In this document: positions 53,401 through 61,940 of the stretch, piece after piece
Numbering within the stretch: the first letter of the stretch is position 1
Layout: each line of letters starts with the position of its first letter
From: Clostridia bacterium
Lineage (GTDB): Bacteria; Bacillota; Clostridia; UBA1381; UBA9506
Direction of reading: 5' to 3'
Assembly (NCBI GenBank): GCA_017416855.1
Contig: JAFQAZ010000002.1
Coordinates: forward strand, 110,321-174,320
DNA: 64,000 nucleotides
Program-made: the position numbers and the translations under genes
Notes under the pieces: generated by a model
The model's database searches: none
What the model was told of the DNA's origin: nothing
The model's input: only the letters and a program-made list of their open reading frames with translations

Positions 53401-53845
53401 ACTGGCAGATAAAACAGTTGACGCCAATGATATCAAGTCAGAAAATGATTTAATAAAGCAGTTTAAAATGCAAGGGTTATTGCTGAAGGATTCCGATATT
53501 ATTCGTGCTATGGATAAAGGAATCAGCGGCTACTCTTCTATTCTGCCAGCTTATATGAAACAAGACGGAACCGTTTCGGAAAGTCTCGGAAGCTATGCAA
53601 CCTATGAGCAATTTCTTTCCCTTTCGAAATATGTCCGTCACGTTGCCGGCGAAATTGGTCGGGAGATTCTGCACGGAACAATTGCCATTTCCCCCTGTAA
53701 GGGTGCAAACGGCCTTCCCTGTGAGTATTGTCGTTTTCATTCTGTCTGCGGCTTTGATGTTGAAACAGATTCCTACCGCATCTCGCACCCCTTAAAAAAC
53801 GACATTTTCTGGTCACTTTTGGAAAAAGAATGGACAGATTCTTAA
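50468..53845 (+). CDS. addB: ATP-dependent helicase/nuclease subunit B (AddB)
   Basis: Subunit of the AddAB helicase-nuclease, which resects double-strand breaks for recombination. The 1125 residues have an N-terminal P-loop (FGEAGTGKSEY, residues 6-16), a helicase-like core, and a C-terminal RecB-type nuclease domain with the iron-sulfur cysteines C769 (SCPFAYF), C1085, C1088 and C1094 (C-x2-C-x5-C). The nuclease motif IKIIDYKTGNKDF supplies the catalytic Asp and Lys. Start is TTG at 50468, eight bases after GGGAGGT. The partner addA, normally next in line, is absent; a PfkB kinase gene follows. Confidence 0.92.
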   Translation: MSLTVIFGEAGTGKSEYCTTSMLSLAKKGAKVLMIVPEQFAHAAESYLLEKNGFLSEDIQATSFKRLAQKMLRNAGMLNNSVSRIGKSMLLARAVLQNADSLVLYQNSAAKPGFIDAMLSFISECKRSGITPSMLTENINMNTENDYLALKLKELSIIYSTYQDLLSKDLTDSDDYLAMLSEYILDSHTFQGDYIFIDEFFRFTPAELSCIRAFLLSGAHVFVTLGAKNQSAAGIFEPVVQTAKALEIMAKNEGIPVNPPICLTEKHRFESVPDLAHFENEYHRFSHREYADATKNLSLYITQNPYTETQLLAANICRAVKERGLHYRDIAIIAGNTDIYSDMIKTVFPAYDIPVFIDKKRSLLSHPIIIMLFSLLELMSRGVETEALLAFAKTGYSPLTRDETDILENFALAGRLHKQDWLNDERFLQRADSVFYETESMDETNAENAEQILEIRNRLLAPLLSLRTSLSQSRLLKDRASAIFTFFEDIALYQKVSDEIKHFEEEGQHQNAEELGEIFNLLIGLLDELVNCLGNEKIGMTRLTSIISAGLSQCEIATIPPGNDHVFFGDLSRSLIKNVKALFVVGVNDAAFPPQAPQEGILKDTERAVLTQQGLDPGPDSKKITLHNQFVMYNALCASSGSLTFSYPVADVEGKGLRPAPLIQRLRKIFPRLTVSDYLIQEPEADRIVAGLSSGWQYMLEHFNENTSVVRSLKKLFENHEDYRERYQALLRSRDYKTRKLLLSDKMATSLYGRTLYSSVTRLEKFSSCPFAYFLQYGLKAKERKILKIDTPDIGSLLHRLVELASKRIVEEGKSFGALSDEDITHIAETTVDELLSTLFISKLYTENRLSALVTRLKALVGKMLQIICTHIRRGEFEPCAFEVSFSENGEIPPVTINLPTGEKIVLVGKIDRIDAVKKEASVYIKIIDYKTGNKDFKLSEIYSGLSLQLAIYLTAVTEGSEALLGDKAMPAGMFYFRLADKTVDANDIKSENDLIKQFKMQGLLLKDSDIIRAMDKGISGYSSILPAYMKQDGTVSESLGSYATYEQFLSLSKYVRHVAGEIGREILHGTIAISPCKGANGLPCEYCRFHSVCGFDVETDSYRISHPLKNDIFWSLLEKEWTDS

Positions 53846-53851
53846 TATTGG

Positions 53852-53880
53852 TTGCATTTTATTGAAAAAAAGTGTATAAT
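53852..53880 (+). promoter_or_regulatory. Promoter of the PfkB kinase gene
   Basis: TTGCAT (53852-53857), 17-bp spacer, TATAAT (53875-53880). Confidence 0.75.
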
Positions 53881-53914
53881 TAAATAGAAAAAAAATTAGG
53901 AGGGTATGAAAAAA

Positions 53915-54865
53915 ATGTATGATGTTGCCTGTATCGGAATTTTAGTTGCGGATTGCATTGCCAAAACCGTTGACAAAATTCCTGAAAGAGGAAAATTAGG
54001 ATTAATTGACAGTTTAAAGCTCTACACCGGCGGTTGCGCTATGAACGCTTGTGTAGATATGAAAAAATTAGGTGCTGATGTTGCTTTGGTTGGCATGGTC
54101 GGCAACGACGGCTTTGGCTCCTTTATGATTGATGAATTAAAGCGTTTGGGAATGCCCACAGAAGGTATTAAACGCAGTGATGATTACGCTACCTCCGGCT
54201 CCGTTGTTTTGGTTGATGGTGGCGGTGAGCGTACCTTTTTACATAGTTTAGGTGCCAACGGTAAATTTACCGACAGCGATGTAAATTACGATGTAATTGC
54301 TAATTCTAAAGTTGTGTTTGTAGCCGGCACAATGCTGATGCCGGACTTTGACGGCGAGCCCTGTGCCCGTGTGCTGAAGAAATGTAAAGAAATGGGCAAA
54401 ATTACCGTGTTAGACAGTGCCTGGGATGATACCGGTCGCTGGATGGATGTGCTTCGTCCCTGTATGCCCTATATTGATTACTTTATCCCCAGCATTGATG
54501 AGGCACGTATGTTTGCCGAAGGTCGCGAAAATGTAGCTGATATTGCTGATTATTTCTTTGATTTAGGTGTAAAGCACGTTGCCATTAAAGTTGGCAAAGA
54601 TGGTTGCTATGTACGTGAAACAAAGGATTCCGAAGGCATTACGCTGCCGACCTATTTAGGCTTTAAGCCCGTGGATACCACCGGTGCCGGCGACTCCTTC
54701 TGCTCCGGCTTCCTCTATGGTTTAACCCACGGTATGACCATGGCAGAAAGTGCACAGTTTGCTAATGCCGTTGCAACCCATTGCGTTATGGAGGTTGGCG
54801 CTTCTACCGGTATTAAGTCTTACGAAGAAATTAAACAGTTTATGAAAGAGAATCAGCCCGGTTAA
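53915..54865 (+). CDS. PfkB family carbohydrate kinase
   Basis: Cytosolic sugar kinase of the ribokinase/PfkB family. With start ATG 53915 it has 316 residues: YDVACIGILVADCIAKTV at the start, the substrate-binding GGCAMNACVDMKKLG, VALVGMVGNDGFG, and the C-terminal signature DTTGAGDSFCSGFLYGL with the catalytic Asp. The ATG at 53906 is only one base from AGGAGGG, while 53915 is ten bases away. The downstream mannitol dehydrogenase family gene suggests a fructose- or hexitol-derived substrate. The exact sugar is not readable. Confidence 0.9.
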   Translation: MYDVACIGILVADCIAKTVDKIPERGKLGLIDSLKLYTGGCAMNACVDMKKLGADVALVGMVGNDGFGSFMIDELKRLGMPTEGIKRSDDYATSGSVVLVDGGGERTFLHSLGANGKFTDSDVNYDVIANSKVVFVAGTMLMPDFDGEPCARVLKKCKEMGKITVLDSAWDDTGRWMDVLRPCMPYIDYFIPSIDEARMFAEGRENVADIADYFFDLGVKHVAIKVGKDGCYVRETKDSEGITLPTYLGFKPVDTTGAGDSFCSGFLYGLTHGMTMAESAQFANAVATHCVMEVGASTGIKSYEEIKQFMKENQPG

Positions 54866-54877
54866 TCCGGGCTGATT
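54851..54877 (+). other. Intergenic hairpin after the kinase gene
   Basis: Perfect 11-pair stem AATCAGCCCGG / CCGGGCTGATT with loop TTAAT, overlapping the kinase stop codon. No T-run follows, so it is more likely an mRNA-stabilising or processing hairpin than a full terminator. Confidence 0.6.
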
Positions 54878-54918
54878 GCCATAATAAAACAATTGACAGA
54901 AACGGAGAGATAAACCAA

Positions 54919-56115
54919 ATGAAAAAAGCAGTTATGTACGGCGGCGGCAACATTGGTCGCGGTTTTATTGGCCAGCTGATGTATCAGGCAGGCTATGCAG
55001 TTAGCTTTGTAGATGTAAACCAGGAGCTTCTCAATATGTTAAACACCCAGAAAGAATACCCTGTTCGCATTTTAAAGGGTGACAGTTATGATGAGGTTAT
55101 GGTGAAAAATATCAGCGGTATTGACGGTAATGATTTAGAAGCTGTCAGCTCCGCCATTGCCGAAGCTGATTTATGTGCCACAGCTGTTGGCGTTAATGTA
55201 TTAAAATTCACCGCAAAACCCTTTAAAGAAGGTATTGTTCGTCGTTTTACCACCGGTAACAAACAACCTTTGGATATTATCATCTGTGAAAACTTAATCG
55301 GTGCCGATGAATTTTTAAAAGGCCTGATTTCTGATTTAATGACAGAAGAAGAGCGTAAATTCTTAGATAAGGTAGGCTTTGTTGAAGCCTCCATCGGCCG
55401 AATGGTGCCCATTCAGACAGAAGCTATGAAGGACGGTCATCCCCTGCGTGTTTGCGTGGAACGTTACGACCGCCTGCCGGTGGATAAAGCCGCTTTCCGT
55501 GGTGAAATTCCCGCCATTGAAAATCTGGTACCCTTCTCTCCCTTCTCCTACTATATTGAAAGAAAATTGTTTGTTCACAATATGGGTCACGCCTCTACTG
55601 CTTACTTAGGCCAGTATATGGGCAAGGAAGCCATTTGGGAAAGCATCGGTATCCCTGAAGTTGAACTGATTGTCGTCCGAGCTATGCAGGCTTCTGCTTT
55701 AGCCATGAGCAAAAAATATAATGTACCCTATCAGGATTTAAACGAACACGTTGAGAACCTGATTTACCGTTTTTCCAACAAACAGTTGGGCGATACCAAT
55801 GCCCGTGTTGGTGGTGATATTAAGCGTAAGCTCTCTCCCAACGACCGTATGATTGGCGCTCTTCGTCTCTGTACTGAACAGAGTGTTGCCACTGATTGGT
55901 TAGAAGCCGCTATTGCCGCATCTTTATCCTTCCGTCGCGAAGGCGAAGAACCCATGACACCGGAAACCATTTTAACTGAGGTTGCAGGCCTTTCTAAGGA
56001 CGATGCTATCTATAACAACATTATGACCTACTATGATATGTTCGCCGCTAAAAAGCCTCTTTCTGAGCTGATTAAGGTAATTAAAGAAAAACAAAACAGC
56101 GCCGTAATTGTATAA
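54919..56115 (+). CDS. Mannitol dehydrogenase family protein (mannitol-1-phosphate 5-dehydrogenase-like)
   Basis: NAD-dependent polyol-phosphate dehydrogenase of the long-chain mannitol dehydrogenase family. The 398 residues start with the Rossmann motif VMYGGGNIGRGFIGQL (residues 5-20), contain CENLIGADEFLKG and VGFVEASIGRMVP, and the active-site KLFVHNMGHASTAYLGQYMG segment. MtlD, which oxidises mannitol 1-phosphate to fructose 6-phosphate, is the closest known role. The preceding PfkB kinase would phosphorylate a related sugar. No PTS or transporter gene accompanies the pair, so the pathway is uncertain. Confidence 0.85.
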   Translation: MKKAVMYGGGNIGRGFIGQLMYQAGYAVSFVDVNQELLNMLNTQKEYPVRILKGDSYDEVMVKNISGIDGNDLEAVSSAIAEADLCATAVGVNVLKFTAKPFKEGIVRRFTTGNKQPLDIIICENLIGADEFLKGLISDLMTEEERKFLDKVGFVEASIGRMVPIQTEAMKDGHPLRVCVERYDRLPVDKAAFRGEIPAIENLVPFSPFSYYIERKLFVHNMGHASTAYLGQYMGKEAIWESIGIPEVELIVVRAMQASALAMSKKYNVPYQDLNEHVENLIYRFSNKQLGDTNARVGGDIKRKLSPNDRMIGALRLCTEQSVATDWLEAAIAASLSFRREGEEPMTPETILTEVAGLSKDDAIYNNIMTYYDMFAAKKPLSELIKVIKEKQNSAVIV

Positions 56116-56129
56116 TCTCAAAAAGCATT

Positions 56130-56167
56130 AAAAATCTCCTTTGTCCTTTGACAAAGGAGATTTTTAT
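56130..56167. terminator. Bidirectional terminator
   Basis: A 16-pair stem AAAAATCTCCTTTGTC / GACAAAGGAGATTTTT with loop CTTT. It lies between converging genes. Confidence 0.9.
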
Positions 56168-56169
56168 TA

Positions 56170-57684
56170 TTATTTGAACATTTCATTGACATTTTTAAGG
56201 GTTTGTCTCACCAGGAGTTCGCCGCCCTCATGGCCCACCTGACCACTGGAGATAAAGGCACTGTAATGACCGTGTCTTTCAGCTTTCGCTGTGGGCAGAT
56301 AACCTTCAGAGCCATTGGTCAGCTGACTCAGGAAAATTTGCTCACATTTGATGCGGGCCTTAATTTGATTACCATAATCTAAAAACAGTTCAAAGGGATT
56401 GGTGGCAAAGGCTACAGAACCAAGACGGACAATGTGAATTTCTGTATCCAGGCAGTCCAGGGTTTCCTGAATCTTAGAACGTTTGATAACGCCTAAATGC
56501 ACCTGGAGATTGGCAACATCATTATAGTCCACATCACCGGTTTTCCGCTGGAGATATTCCATAATGCCTTTTTCCGCATTCTTAACGTCTGTCAAAGTTG
56601 CACGGCGGATGGGGAGCTGCATATCCAGTACTCTGTGTTCCAAAACAACCTCTTTTTGAGGTGCATCCAGACCATCTTCATATACCGCAATGATTTCATT
56701 GGCAATTCGTCTGCCCACCAGGCGCATACCGGAAAGATCAAACATAGAAGGGTCTGCCTTTCTCTTGGGCGGGTTGTTTCGCAGACAGTTGGGGTCATTG
56801 ATATCGCTTTCGGGTTCTACCCAGCGCACCAGGTCAACAGGGCACTGGTCTCCGGCTGCAGAGCACTGCGGCAGCATAAATATATGGTCACCAAACCGTT
56901 TACGGAGCAGCATTTTCACTTCGCCCCAGAAGTCAGGAGACACAAACAGACGGTGCTGTACGCACTGTGCAGGACAAGCTAAATTCACCACAACACCGGA
57001 GAGTTCTTCTTTTTCGTTAAACACATATAACAGCTCTACACCGGAATCGTTACCGCCTTCTAGTTCGGTAAATACCGCTGTATTGGTATCGCCCCACATC
57101 TGTGCCGTATCGTCAGAATATGCCGCACGACGGCACATACCAACAGCCACACGACCGAAAGCATTGGAGAAAGAGCCTTCTTTCCGGTTTTCCCAGGCTT
57201 CTAAAATCACCTGAGAAATTTTTTCCACTAACATGGTATAATTCTCTTCCATCGTGGCAATCTCGGGATTGGTGGAAATATCTTCTTTTTCAACATATTT
57301 CTGTCCCGGTGCCAGATAACTTTTGAGCATTTCACGAAAAGTGCCGATGGGGTCTTTACCCTTACCCATATTAGGACGCTGTGTAGCACCGTAGCCCGGG
57401 CCGGTGTGTGTATGAATGGCGCCGATAATCACTTTTTCAGGGTCAAAGGGTGCCTTCTTCTCTACCAGCTTTTCGCGAACACCTACAATCAGATTCCAAG
57501 CCGCATTCACAAGGTCCAAGGAGCAAAAGATAACATAATCGTCACCGTTATCAACTGCCAAAGCTGTTGCTGTCAGCGGTTTTTCAACATACTGGGAAAT
57601 TCTTTCTGCAAACTGACCAACCAAAGAAACTTTTTTATCCGGCGTAATATTTACTTCGGACCAACCAATTTTTAATGTGCTCAT
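56170..57684 (-). CDS. Neutral/alkaline ceramidase-like domain protein
   Basis: A 504-residue protein with no signal peptide, resembling the N-terminal domain of neutral/alkaline ceramidases. It has KIGWSEVNITP at the start and GAIHTHTGPGYGA (H91, H93), which matches the zinc-binding HTHSGPGG motif. Two other sites deviate. Where ceramidases have a zinc His after a conserved Asn-rich strand, this protein reads NLACPAQC, and the GDVSPN nucleophile region reads GDQCPVD with Cys281 in place of Ser. Ceramide hydrolysis is therefore doubtful. It follows lacI by 14 bases in the same operon, suggesting a carbohydrate- or glycoconjugate-related substrate. Confidence 0.75.
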   Translation of the reverse strand: MSTLKIGWSEVNITPDKKVSLVGQFAERISQYVEKPLTATALAVDNGDDYVIFCSLDLVNAAWNLIVGVREKLVEKKAPFDPEKVIIGAIHTHTGPGYGATQRPNMGKGKDPIGTFREMLKSYLAPGQKYVEKEDISTNPEIATMEENYTMLVEKISQVILEAWENRKEGSFSNAFGRVAVGMCRRAAYSDDTAQMWGDTNTAVFTELEGGNDSGVELLYVFNEKEELSGVVVNLACPAQCVQHRLFVSPDFWGEVKMLLRKRFGDHIFMLPQCSAAGDQCPVDLVRWVEPESDINDPNCLRNNPPKRKADPSMFDLSGMRLVGRRIANEIIAVYEDGLDAPQKEVVLEHRVLDMQLPIRRATLTDVKNAEKGIMEYLQRKTGDVDYNDVANLQVHLGVIKRSKIQETLDCLDTEIHIVRLGSVAFATNPFELFLDYGNQIKARIKCEQIFLSQLTNGSEGYLPTAKAERHGHYSAFISSGQVGHEGGELLVRQTLKNVNEMFK

Positions 57685-57698
57685 TTTATTTATCCTTT

Positions 57699-58679
57699 CT
57701 ATGCATTAATTTTTCTTATACTGTCGCGTTCTATAATTTTGTGTTCAACGGTTATGTGCTGAACAACCTCGGTTTCTGTTAAAATTTTGTTGAACAAAAG
57801 CTCCACCGCCGCTCTGTTTTGCTCTGCCGAAAAGGTATCCACCGTCGTCAGCGGCACTTGAGCATAGGCCGAGGCAGAAATGTTATTAATCCCCATCACC
57901 GAAATATCCTCCGGCACTCTGATGCCGTTTTGCGTTAACTCGTGAATGAGGGAAAGCGCCACCACATCATAGGCTGCCAGAATAGCCGTAGGTTTTTCCT
58001 GTAAAGAAAGTAGTTTTTTGGCCGCTTCCACACCAATGGCTTCCAGCCGTGCTTCAACGTTAAAAAGAAACGCTTCATGACAAACAAGACCATTTTGTTG
58101 CATTGCCTCTTTAAAGGCGTTGTTGCTGCCGGCGGTGTTAGGTTCTCCTACATAAGCAATGGCTGTGTGTCCCGCTTCTTTTAAATACTTCACACAATCT
58201 TCAACCATGGCCATTATATCGCTGCCGATGGAATCATAAGGTCCGGTTGTTTTGCCACCAAAATAAACGATGGGAATACTGGGTTTTACAGGCAGTTCCG
58301 GCTTGCAGAACATAATCACCCCATCTGCCGCCCCATTTACAATAATATTTTGTAAAATTTCATTGGCTTTTTTCGGGTCAAAATCATAAATATAAACGGC
58401 GATTTGCGCTCCTTTGGCTTCTATCTCATTTTTTAAATGAGTAATGATCTCAGGATAATGAGAGCCTAACAGTTCCGGCACAAGCACTGCAACAAGCAAG
58501 GCGCTGTTGTTGCTGTATTCCCGTTTTCTTTTGCTTTTTTCTTTGAAATAGCCACATTCAATGGCAATTTTTTTAATCTTTTCTGCCAACTCCACACTGA
58601 TTTCCGAACTGCCGGATAAAGCTTTCGACACCGTGGAGGTGGAAACATGAGCAAGCTCTGCAATTTTTTTATGATTCAT
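57699..58679 (-). CDS. LacI family transcriptional regulator
   Basis: A 326-residue regulator with the LacI helix-turn-helix at the start (NHKKIAELAHVSTSTVSKALSGSSEIS) and a periplasmic-binding-protein-like effector domain (LVAVLVPELLGSHYPEIITHLKNEIEAKG, ending SVMGINNISASAYAQVPLTTVD). The ATG at 58679 follows AAGGAGC; the upstream in-frame ATG at 58697 lies before that site. Promoter at 58716-58744. It probably controls its own operon with the ceramidase-like gene and perhaps the kinase-dehydrogenase pair beyond. The ligand is unknown. Confidence 0.92.
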   Translation of the reverse strand: MNHKKIAELAHVSTSTVSKALSGSSEISVELAEKIKKIAIECGYFKEKSKRKREYSNNSALLVAVLVPELLGSHYPEIITHLKNEIEAKGAQIAVYIYDFDPKKANEILQNIIVNGAADGVIMFCKPELPVKPSIPIVYFGGKTTGPYDSIGSDIMAMVEDCVKYLKEAGHTAIAYVGEPNTAGSNNAFKEAMQQNGLVCHEAFLFNVEARLEAIGVEAAKKLLSLQEKPTAILAAYDVVALSLIHELTQNGIRVPEDISVMGINNISASAYAQVPLTTVDTFSAEQNRAAVELLFNKILTETEVVQHITVEHKIIERDSIRKINA

Positions 58680-58715
58680 AGTGATGCTCCTTAGCATACA
58701 AAAGACTGCAATCTA

Positions 58716-58744
58716 ATTATAAATTAAAAAATAAACATTGGCAA
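58716..58744 (-). promoter_or_regulatory. Promoter of the lacI-type gene
   Basis: TTGCCA (58744-58739), 17-bp spacer, TATAAT (58721-58716) on the minus strand. A loose TTG...CAA dyad overlaps the -35 box. Confidence 0.72.
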
Positions 58745-58773
58745 GCATCTCCGCAACGAATTAAATTCGTATT

Positions 58774-58814
58774 GATAAAAAACAGGCTGTAGCATTCCAC
58801 TACAGCCTGTTTTT
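58774..58814 (-). terminator. Terminator of the dnaA-recF-remB operon
   Basis: Stem AAAAACAGGCTGTAG / CTACAGCCTGTTTTT with a seven-base loop. On the minus strand it is followed by further T residues, directly after the remB stop. Confidence 0.88.
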
Positions 58815-59077
58815 CACATAATACCGCCGCCGGATTTGGCTCTTTTTAAGAGCGTCGCCGAAGATATAGGAGACACAAACACGCGGCTTTTTTTATCGAT
58901 TTCCGTAATCACAAAGGATTTCGGCAAATCACCGGGCACATTTACCACAAAGCCCTCATCTTCAGCTACCGCCAAAAACTCACGGGTGATTTTCGATGTG
59001 CTGGTAACATCCAAATCCAAAATAGCAATCACATCAGCCATATTCACAACCACATCTGAGCCTAAATGCAAAAACAT
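58814..59077 (-). CDS. remB: RemB-like protein (DUF370, YaaB)
   Basis: An 87-residue DUF370 family protein like YaaB/RemB of Bacillus, a regulator linked to matrix gene expression. It starts MFLHLGSDVVVNMADVIAILDLDVTSTSKITREFL and carries PKSFVITEIDKKSRVFVSPISSATLLKR. Its position after recF is conserved, but in Bacillus gyrB follows, whereas here a terminator and a lacI-type gene come next. Confidence 0.9.
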   Translation of the reverse strand: MFLHLGSDVVVNMADVIAILDLDVTSTSKITREFLAVAEDEGFVVNVPGDLPKSFVITEIDKKSRVFVSPISSATLLKRAKSGGGIM

Positions 59078-59093
59078 ATTGTTCCCTCTTCAA

Positions 59094-60176
59094 TCATTTA
59101 ATAGTCGGCTGAGCACTACCGGCCGATACATTGAACTGTTGCCCTTTTTCCAGCAAAGAGTCAAGTTCCGTGCAAGTGATAAACACCTGCTTATCCGGAA
59201 TTTTTCCGGCTAAATATGCTCTTCTCGTCTGGTCTAATTCACTCATAATATCATCTAATAAAAGCACGGGATATTCCCCATATTCTTCAAACAAAAGGTC
59301 TGCCTGTGCCAATTTTAAGGAAAGCACCGCGCTCCGTTGCTGACCTTGAGAACCAAAGGTTTTGGCCACTTTATCATTAATAAAAATCTCAAAGTCCTCA
59401 CGATGGGGGCCATATAAGGTGTACCCCTGCTCCACTTCCCGCGAAAAGTTTTCTTCTAATTTTTTCAAAAACTCCTCTTTTGTAGTAAAACGGGGTTTAT
59501 ATACCACATTTAATTTTTCGCCAGATGCCTCAAAATGTGCTTTTTGTGCCAAAGCATCCAGTCGCTCCATAAACTCTGCACGGTAGCGCATCAGCTCCAG
59601 GCCATAATCTGCCAGCTTTTCATTCCACACAAACACGGTTTCAGAAAGTCCGGCGGTATGCTGGGAAGAGCGAATCCGTTTAATCAGCTTATTCCGTTGC
59701 TCCACCACCCGCATATAACGCCCTAATGTGTGATAATAAGCCGGCCGGAGTTGGCTTAAGGCCACATCCATAAACCGACGGCGGATGTGAGGCCCTTCTT
59801 TAACAAGCCCCAATTCCTCAGGGTAAAACAGCACCACATTCAAATGCCCCACCAGTTCACTTAAACGGCTGATAGTCAGGCCGTTGATTTTAATCTGCTT
59901 ACGCTTATTCCGTAGAATAATAATCTCTAAGGTATGCTCACGGTTACGGTCGCAGAACACCAAGGTGAGCTTTGTGTATTCCTCACCAAAGCGAATCAGG
60001 TCTGCATCCTGCACCGTGCGGAAGGATTTGCCCATACTGAAAAGATAAAGCGCCTCCAGTAAATTGGTTTTGCCCTGGGCGTTATCTCCGCAGAACACGT
60101 TGGTTCCTTCATCAAAGGTGAGATGTTGTTCCTGATAATTCCGAAAATTTTTCAGGCTCAGACTTTTGATGTACAT
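59094..60176 (-). CDS. recF: DNA replication and repair protein RecF
   Basis: SMC-like ATPase that helps load RecA at gaps. The 360 residues show the start IKSLSLKNFRNYQEQHLTFDEGTNVFCGDNAQGKTNLLEALYLFS with Walker A at about 31-38, the FYPEELGLVKEGPHIRRRFMD region, the signature GSQGQQRSAVLSLKLAQ and Walker B PVLLLDDIMSELD. It sits four bases downstream of the S4-domain gene. Confidence 0.96.
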   Translation of the reverse strand: MYIKSLSLKNFRNYQEQHLTFDEGTNVFCGDNAQGKTNLLEALYLFSMGKSFRTVQDADLIRFGEEYTKLTLVFCDRNREHTLEIIILRNKRKQIKINGLTISRLSELVGHLNVVLFYPEELGLVKEGPHIRRRFMDVALSQLRPAYYHTLGRYMRVVEQRNKLIKRIRSSQHTAGLSETVFVWNEKLADYGLELMRYRAEFMERLDALAQKAHFEASGEKLNVVYKPRFTTKEEFLKKLEENFSREVEQGYTLYGPHREDFEIFINDKVAKTFGSQGQQRSAVLSLKLAQADLLFEEYGEYPVLLLDDIMSELDQTRRAYLAGKIPDKQVFITCTELDSLLEKGQQFNVSAGSAQPTIK

Positions 60177-60180
60177 AGGC

Positions 60181-60396
60181 TTATTCCACCGTTATTTCCA
60201 GATATTCGTCACCCAGCTCCAAAAATACCTTGTCGCCGGGATATATTTTTTTACCGCGCATGGTACAGGGCTCTTCATTCACGCTGACAACGCCCTCCCA
60301 AATCAGTTCCTTGGCATCGCTGCCGGAACCGCAAATGCCGGCAAATTTTAACAGCTGATCTAATTTAATAAACTCGGTTTCAATTTGCACTTTCAT
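60181..60396 (-). CDS. yaaA: S4 domain RNA-binding protein (YaaA-like)
   Basis: A 71-residue S4 RNA-binding protein found between dnaN and recF in many Firmicutes. It shows [47 protein letters not shown], the S4 alpha-L-like fold. ATG at 60396 follows GGTGA; a GTG at 60405 lacks a ribosome site. It lies 14 bases after dnaA without an intervening dnaN. Members are thought to bind rRNA or tRNA; the role is not defined. Confidence 0.9.
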   Translation of the reverse strand: MKVQIETEFIKLDQLLKFAGICGSGSDAKELIWEGVVSVNEEPCTMRGKKIYPGDKVFLELGDEYLEITVE

Positions 60397-60410
60397 TGTT
60401 TTCACCGCTT

Positions 60411-61751
60411 TTACTGTCTGTTTTCTAAGTTGGTAATCAACTCTTCTACAATCTTTTTGGTATCTTCATTCTTTTCCATGCTGTTTTTGATGTTGTTGAT
60501 ACCGTTTAAGATGGTTGCGTGATTTCTGCCACCCAGCTCCTTACCGATTTTTGGCAGCGAAAGACCGGTAAACTCGCGCAGAAGATACATTGCAATGTGC
60601 CGGGCATAAGAAATTTCCTGTGTTCTCTTGGAAGACAGAATTTCATCTGATGTCAGGTTAAAATAGTTCGCCACAATGGACAGAATGTATTCCGTATTAA
60701 TATGCGGGTCATCTGACTTATTCAAAAATTCCTTAATGGCTTCATCGGCCAGTTGCATGGTAATGGGCTTGCCCATAAGTACATTATAAGCTGTGAGTCG
60801 TTTTAAAACGCCTTCTAAATTACGGATGTTGGACTTTAAATTCTCCGCTATGTAAAACAGAATATCATCAGGCACTTCAAAGTTTTCTTCACTGGCTTTT
60901 TTCTTCAAAATCGCCACACGGGTTTCCAGATCCGGCGGCTTGATATCAACAATAAGGCCCCATTCGAAACGGGTTCTTAAGCGTTCTTCCAGCTCTTTAA
61001 TTTCCTTAGGCGGACGGTCAGAGGTGATAATAATCTGCTTATTGGATTCGTGTAAGGTATTAAAGGTATGGAAAAATTCTACCTGTGTCTGGTCTTTGTT
61101 AGAGATAAACTGAATATCATCAATAATTAAGACATCACAGGTTCTGTATTTATTGCGGAAATCCACCGTCTTTTTATCCAAAAGGGTGTTAATAAAGTCG
61201 TTGGTAAACTGTTCGCTGGTGACATATAAAATATTGGCCGCAGGATTACCCTCTTTGATTTTGTTACCGATTGCCTGCACCAGATGGGTTTTGCCCAGTC
61301 CCGGTCCACCATAAATAAACAAGGGGTTAAAGGCATCAGCCGGACGTTCAGAAACAGCCTGAGATGCTGCACTGGCCAACTGGTTAGAATCACCTACAAC
61401 GAAGGATGAGAAGGTATATTTGGGGTTTAATGTGCTGGTGCTGTCTCCGCTTGTGGCATAAGAAACTGTGTAGGCAAGTTCAGGCGGCAGGGCTTCATTA
61501 AAGTCTAACAGTTCAATTCTGTAAAACTTATCAGCAGAAGCATTGATGGCCTCACTGATTGCCTCAAAATGCATAGATTTTACAATTTCATAATGCAGTT
61601 CCGTTGGCACCTTTAAATAGATTGCCTCCTCGGTCATACCAACAGGTAAAAGAGGTTCAATCCAATGGTCATACGCCGATTGACTAACCTCCGGTTTTTC
61701 TTTTAAAAGCTTTAATGCCTGATACCATATCGAAGATAATTTTGCCTTCAT
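60411..61751 (-). CDS. dnaA: Chromosomal replication initiator protein DnaA
   Basis: AAA+ initiator of chromosome replication. The 446 residues have an N-terminal interaction domain ([27 protein letters not shown]), Walker [10 protein letters not shown] at 148-156, Walker [10 protein letters not shown], and the C-terminal DnaA-box-binding helix with the signature [17 protein letters not shown] start at ATG 61751, which gives the family N-terminus, rather than at the in-frame ATG at 61850, which lies upstream of the promoter. dnaN, normally next, is missing, and the upstream region shows no DnaA-box cluster. Confidence 0.96.
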   Translation of the reverse strand: MKAKLSSIWYQALKLLKEKPEVSQSAYDHWIEPLLPVGMTEEAIYLKVPTELHYEIVKSMHFEAISEAINASADKFYRIELLDFNEALPPELAYTVSYATSGDSTSTLNPKYTFSSFVVGDSNQLASAASQAVSERPADAFNPLFIYGGPGLGKTHLVQAIGNKIKEGNPAANILYVTSEQFTNDFINTLLDKKTVDFRNKYRTCDVLIIDDIQFISNKDQTQVEFFHTFNTLHESNKQIIITSDRPPKEIKELEERLRTRFEWGLIVDIKPPDLETRVAILKKKASEENFEVPDDILFYIAENLKSNIRNLEGVLKRLTAYNVLMGKPITMQLADEAIKEFLNKSDDPHINTEYILSIVANYFNLTSDEILSSKRTQEISYARHIAMYLLREFTGLSLPKIGKELGGRNHATILNGINNIKNSMEKNEDTKKIVEELITNLENRQ

Positions 61752-61797
61752 TGCCTTCGTGCCCCCAAATGAATAATTAAAAATAGCGTGTTTATCT

Positions 61798-61826
61798 ATT
61801 GTAACATAAATGCACGCCGGAATCAA
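61798..61826 (-). promoter_or_regulatory. Promoter of dnaA-yaaA-recF-remB
   Basis: TTGATT (61826-61821), 17-bp spacer, TACAAT (61803-61798) on the minus strand. Confidence 0.75.
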
Positions 61827-61896
61827 GAAAAATTTATATGAATGTTGCACAAAAATTAATTATTTCATTGTTCAAAACGTTTTTGTAAGAATAATC

Positions 61897-61940
61897 AAAA
61901 GACAGGCGGTGTAATCAAACAATGACACCGCCTGTCTTTT
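61897..61940 (-). terminator. Terminator between the 150-residue protein gene and dnaA
   Basis: A 16-pair stem AAAAGACAGGCGGTGT / ACACCGCCTGTCTTTT with a 12-base loop. It begins at the stop codon of the upstream gene and separates it from dnaA. Confidence 0.85.

Noticed and set aside
56497..57214. 161- and 174-codon plus-strand open frames
   Set aside because: Antisense shadows of the ceramidase-like gene in two frames; they overlap each other and show no family features.
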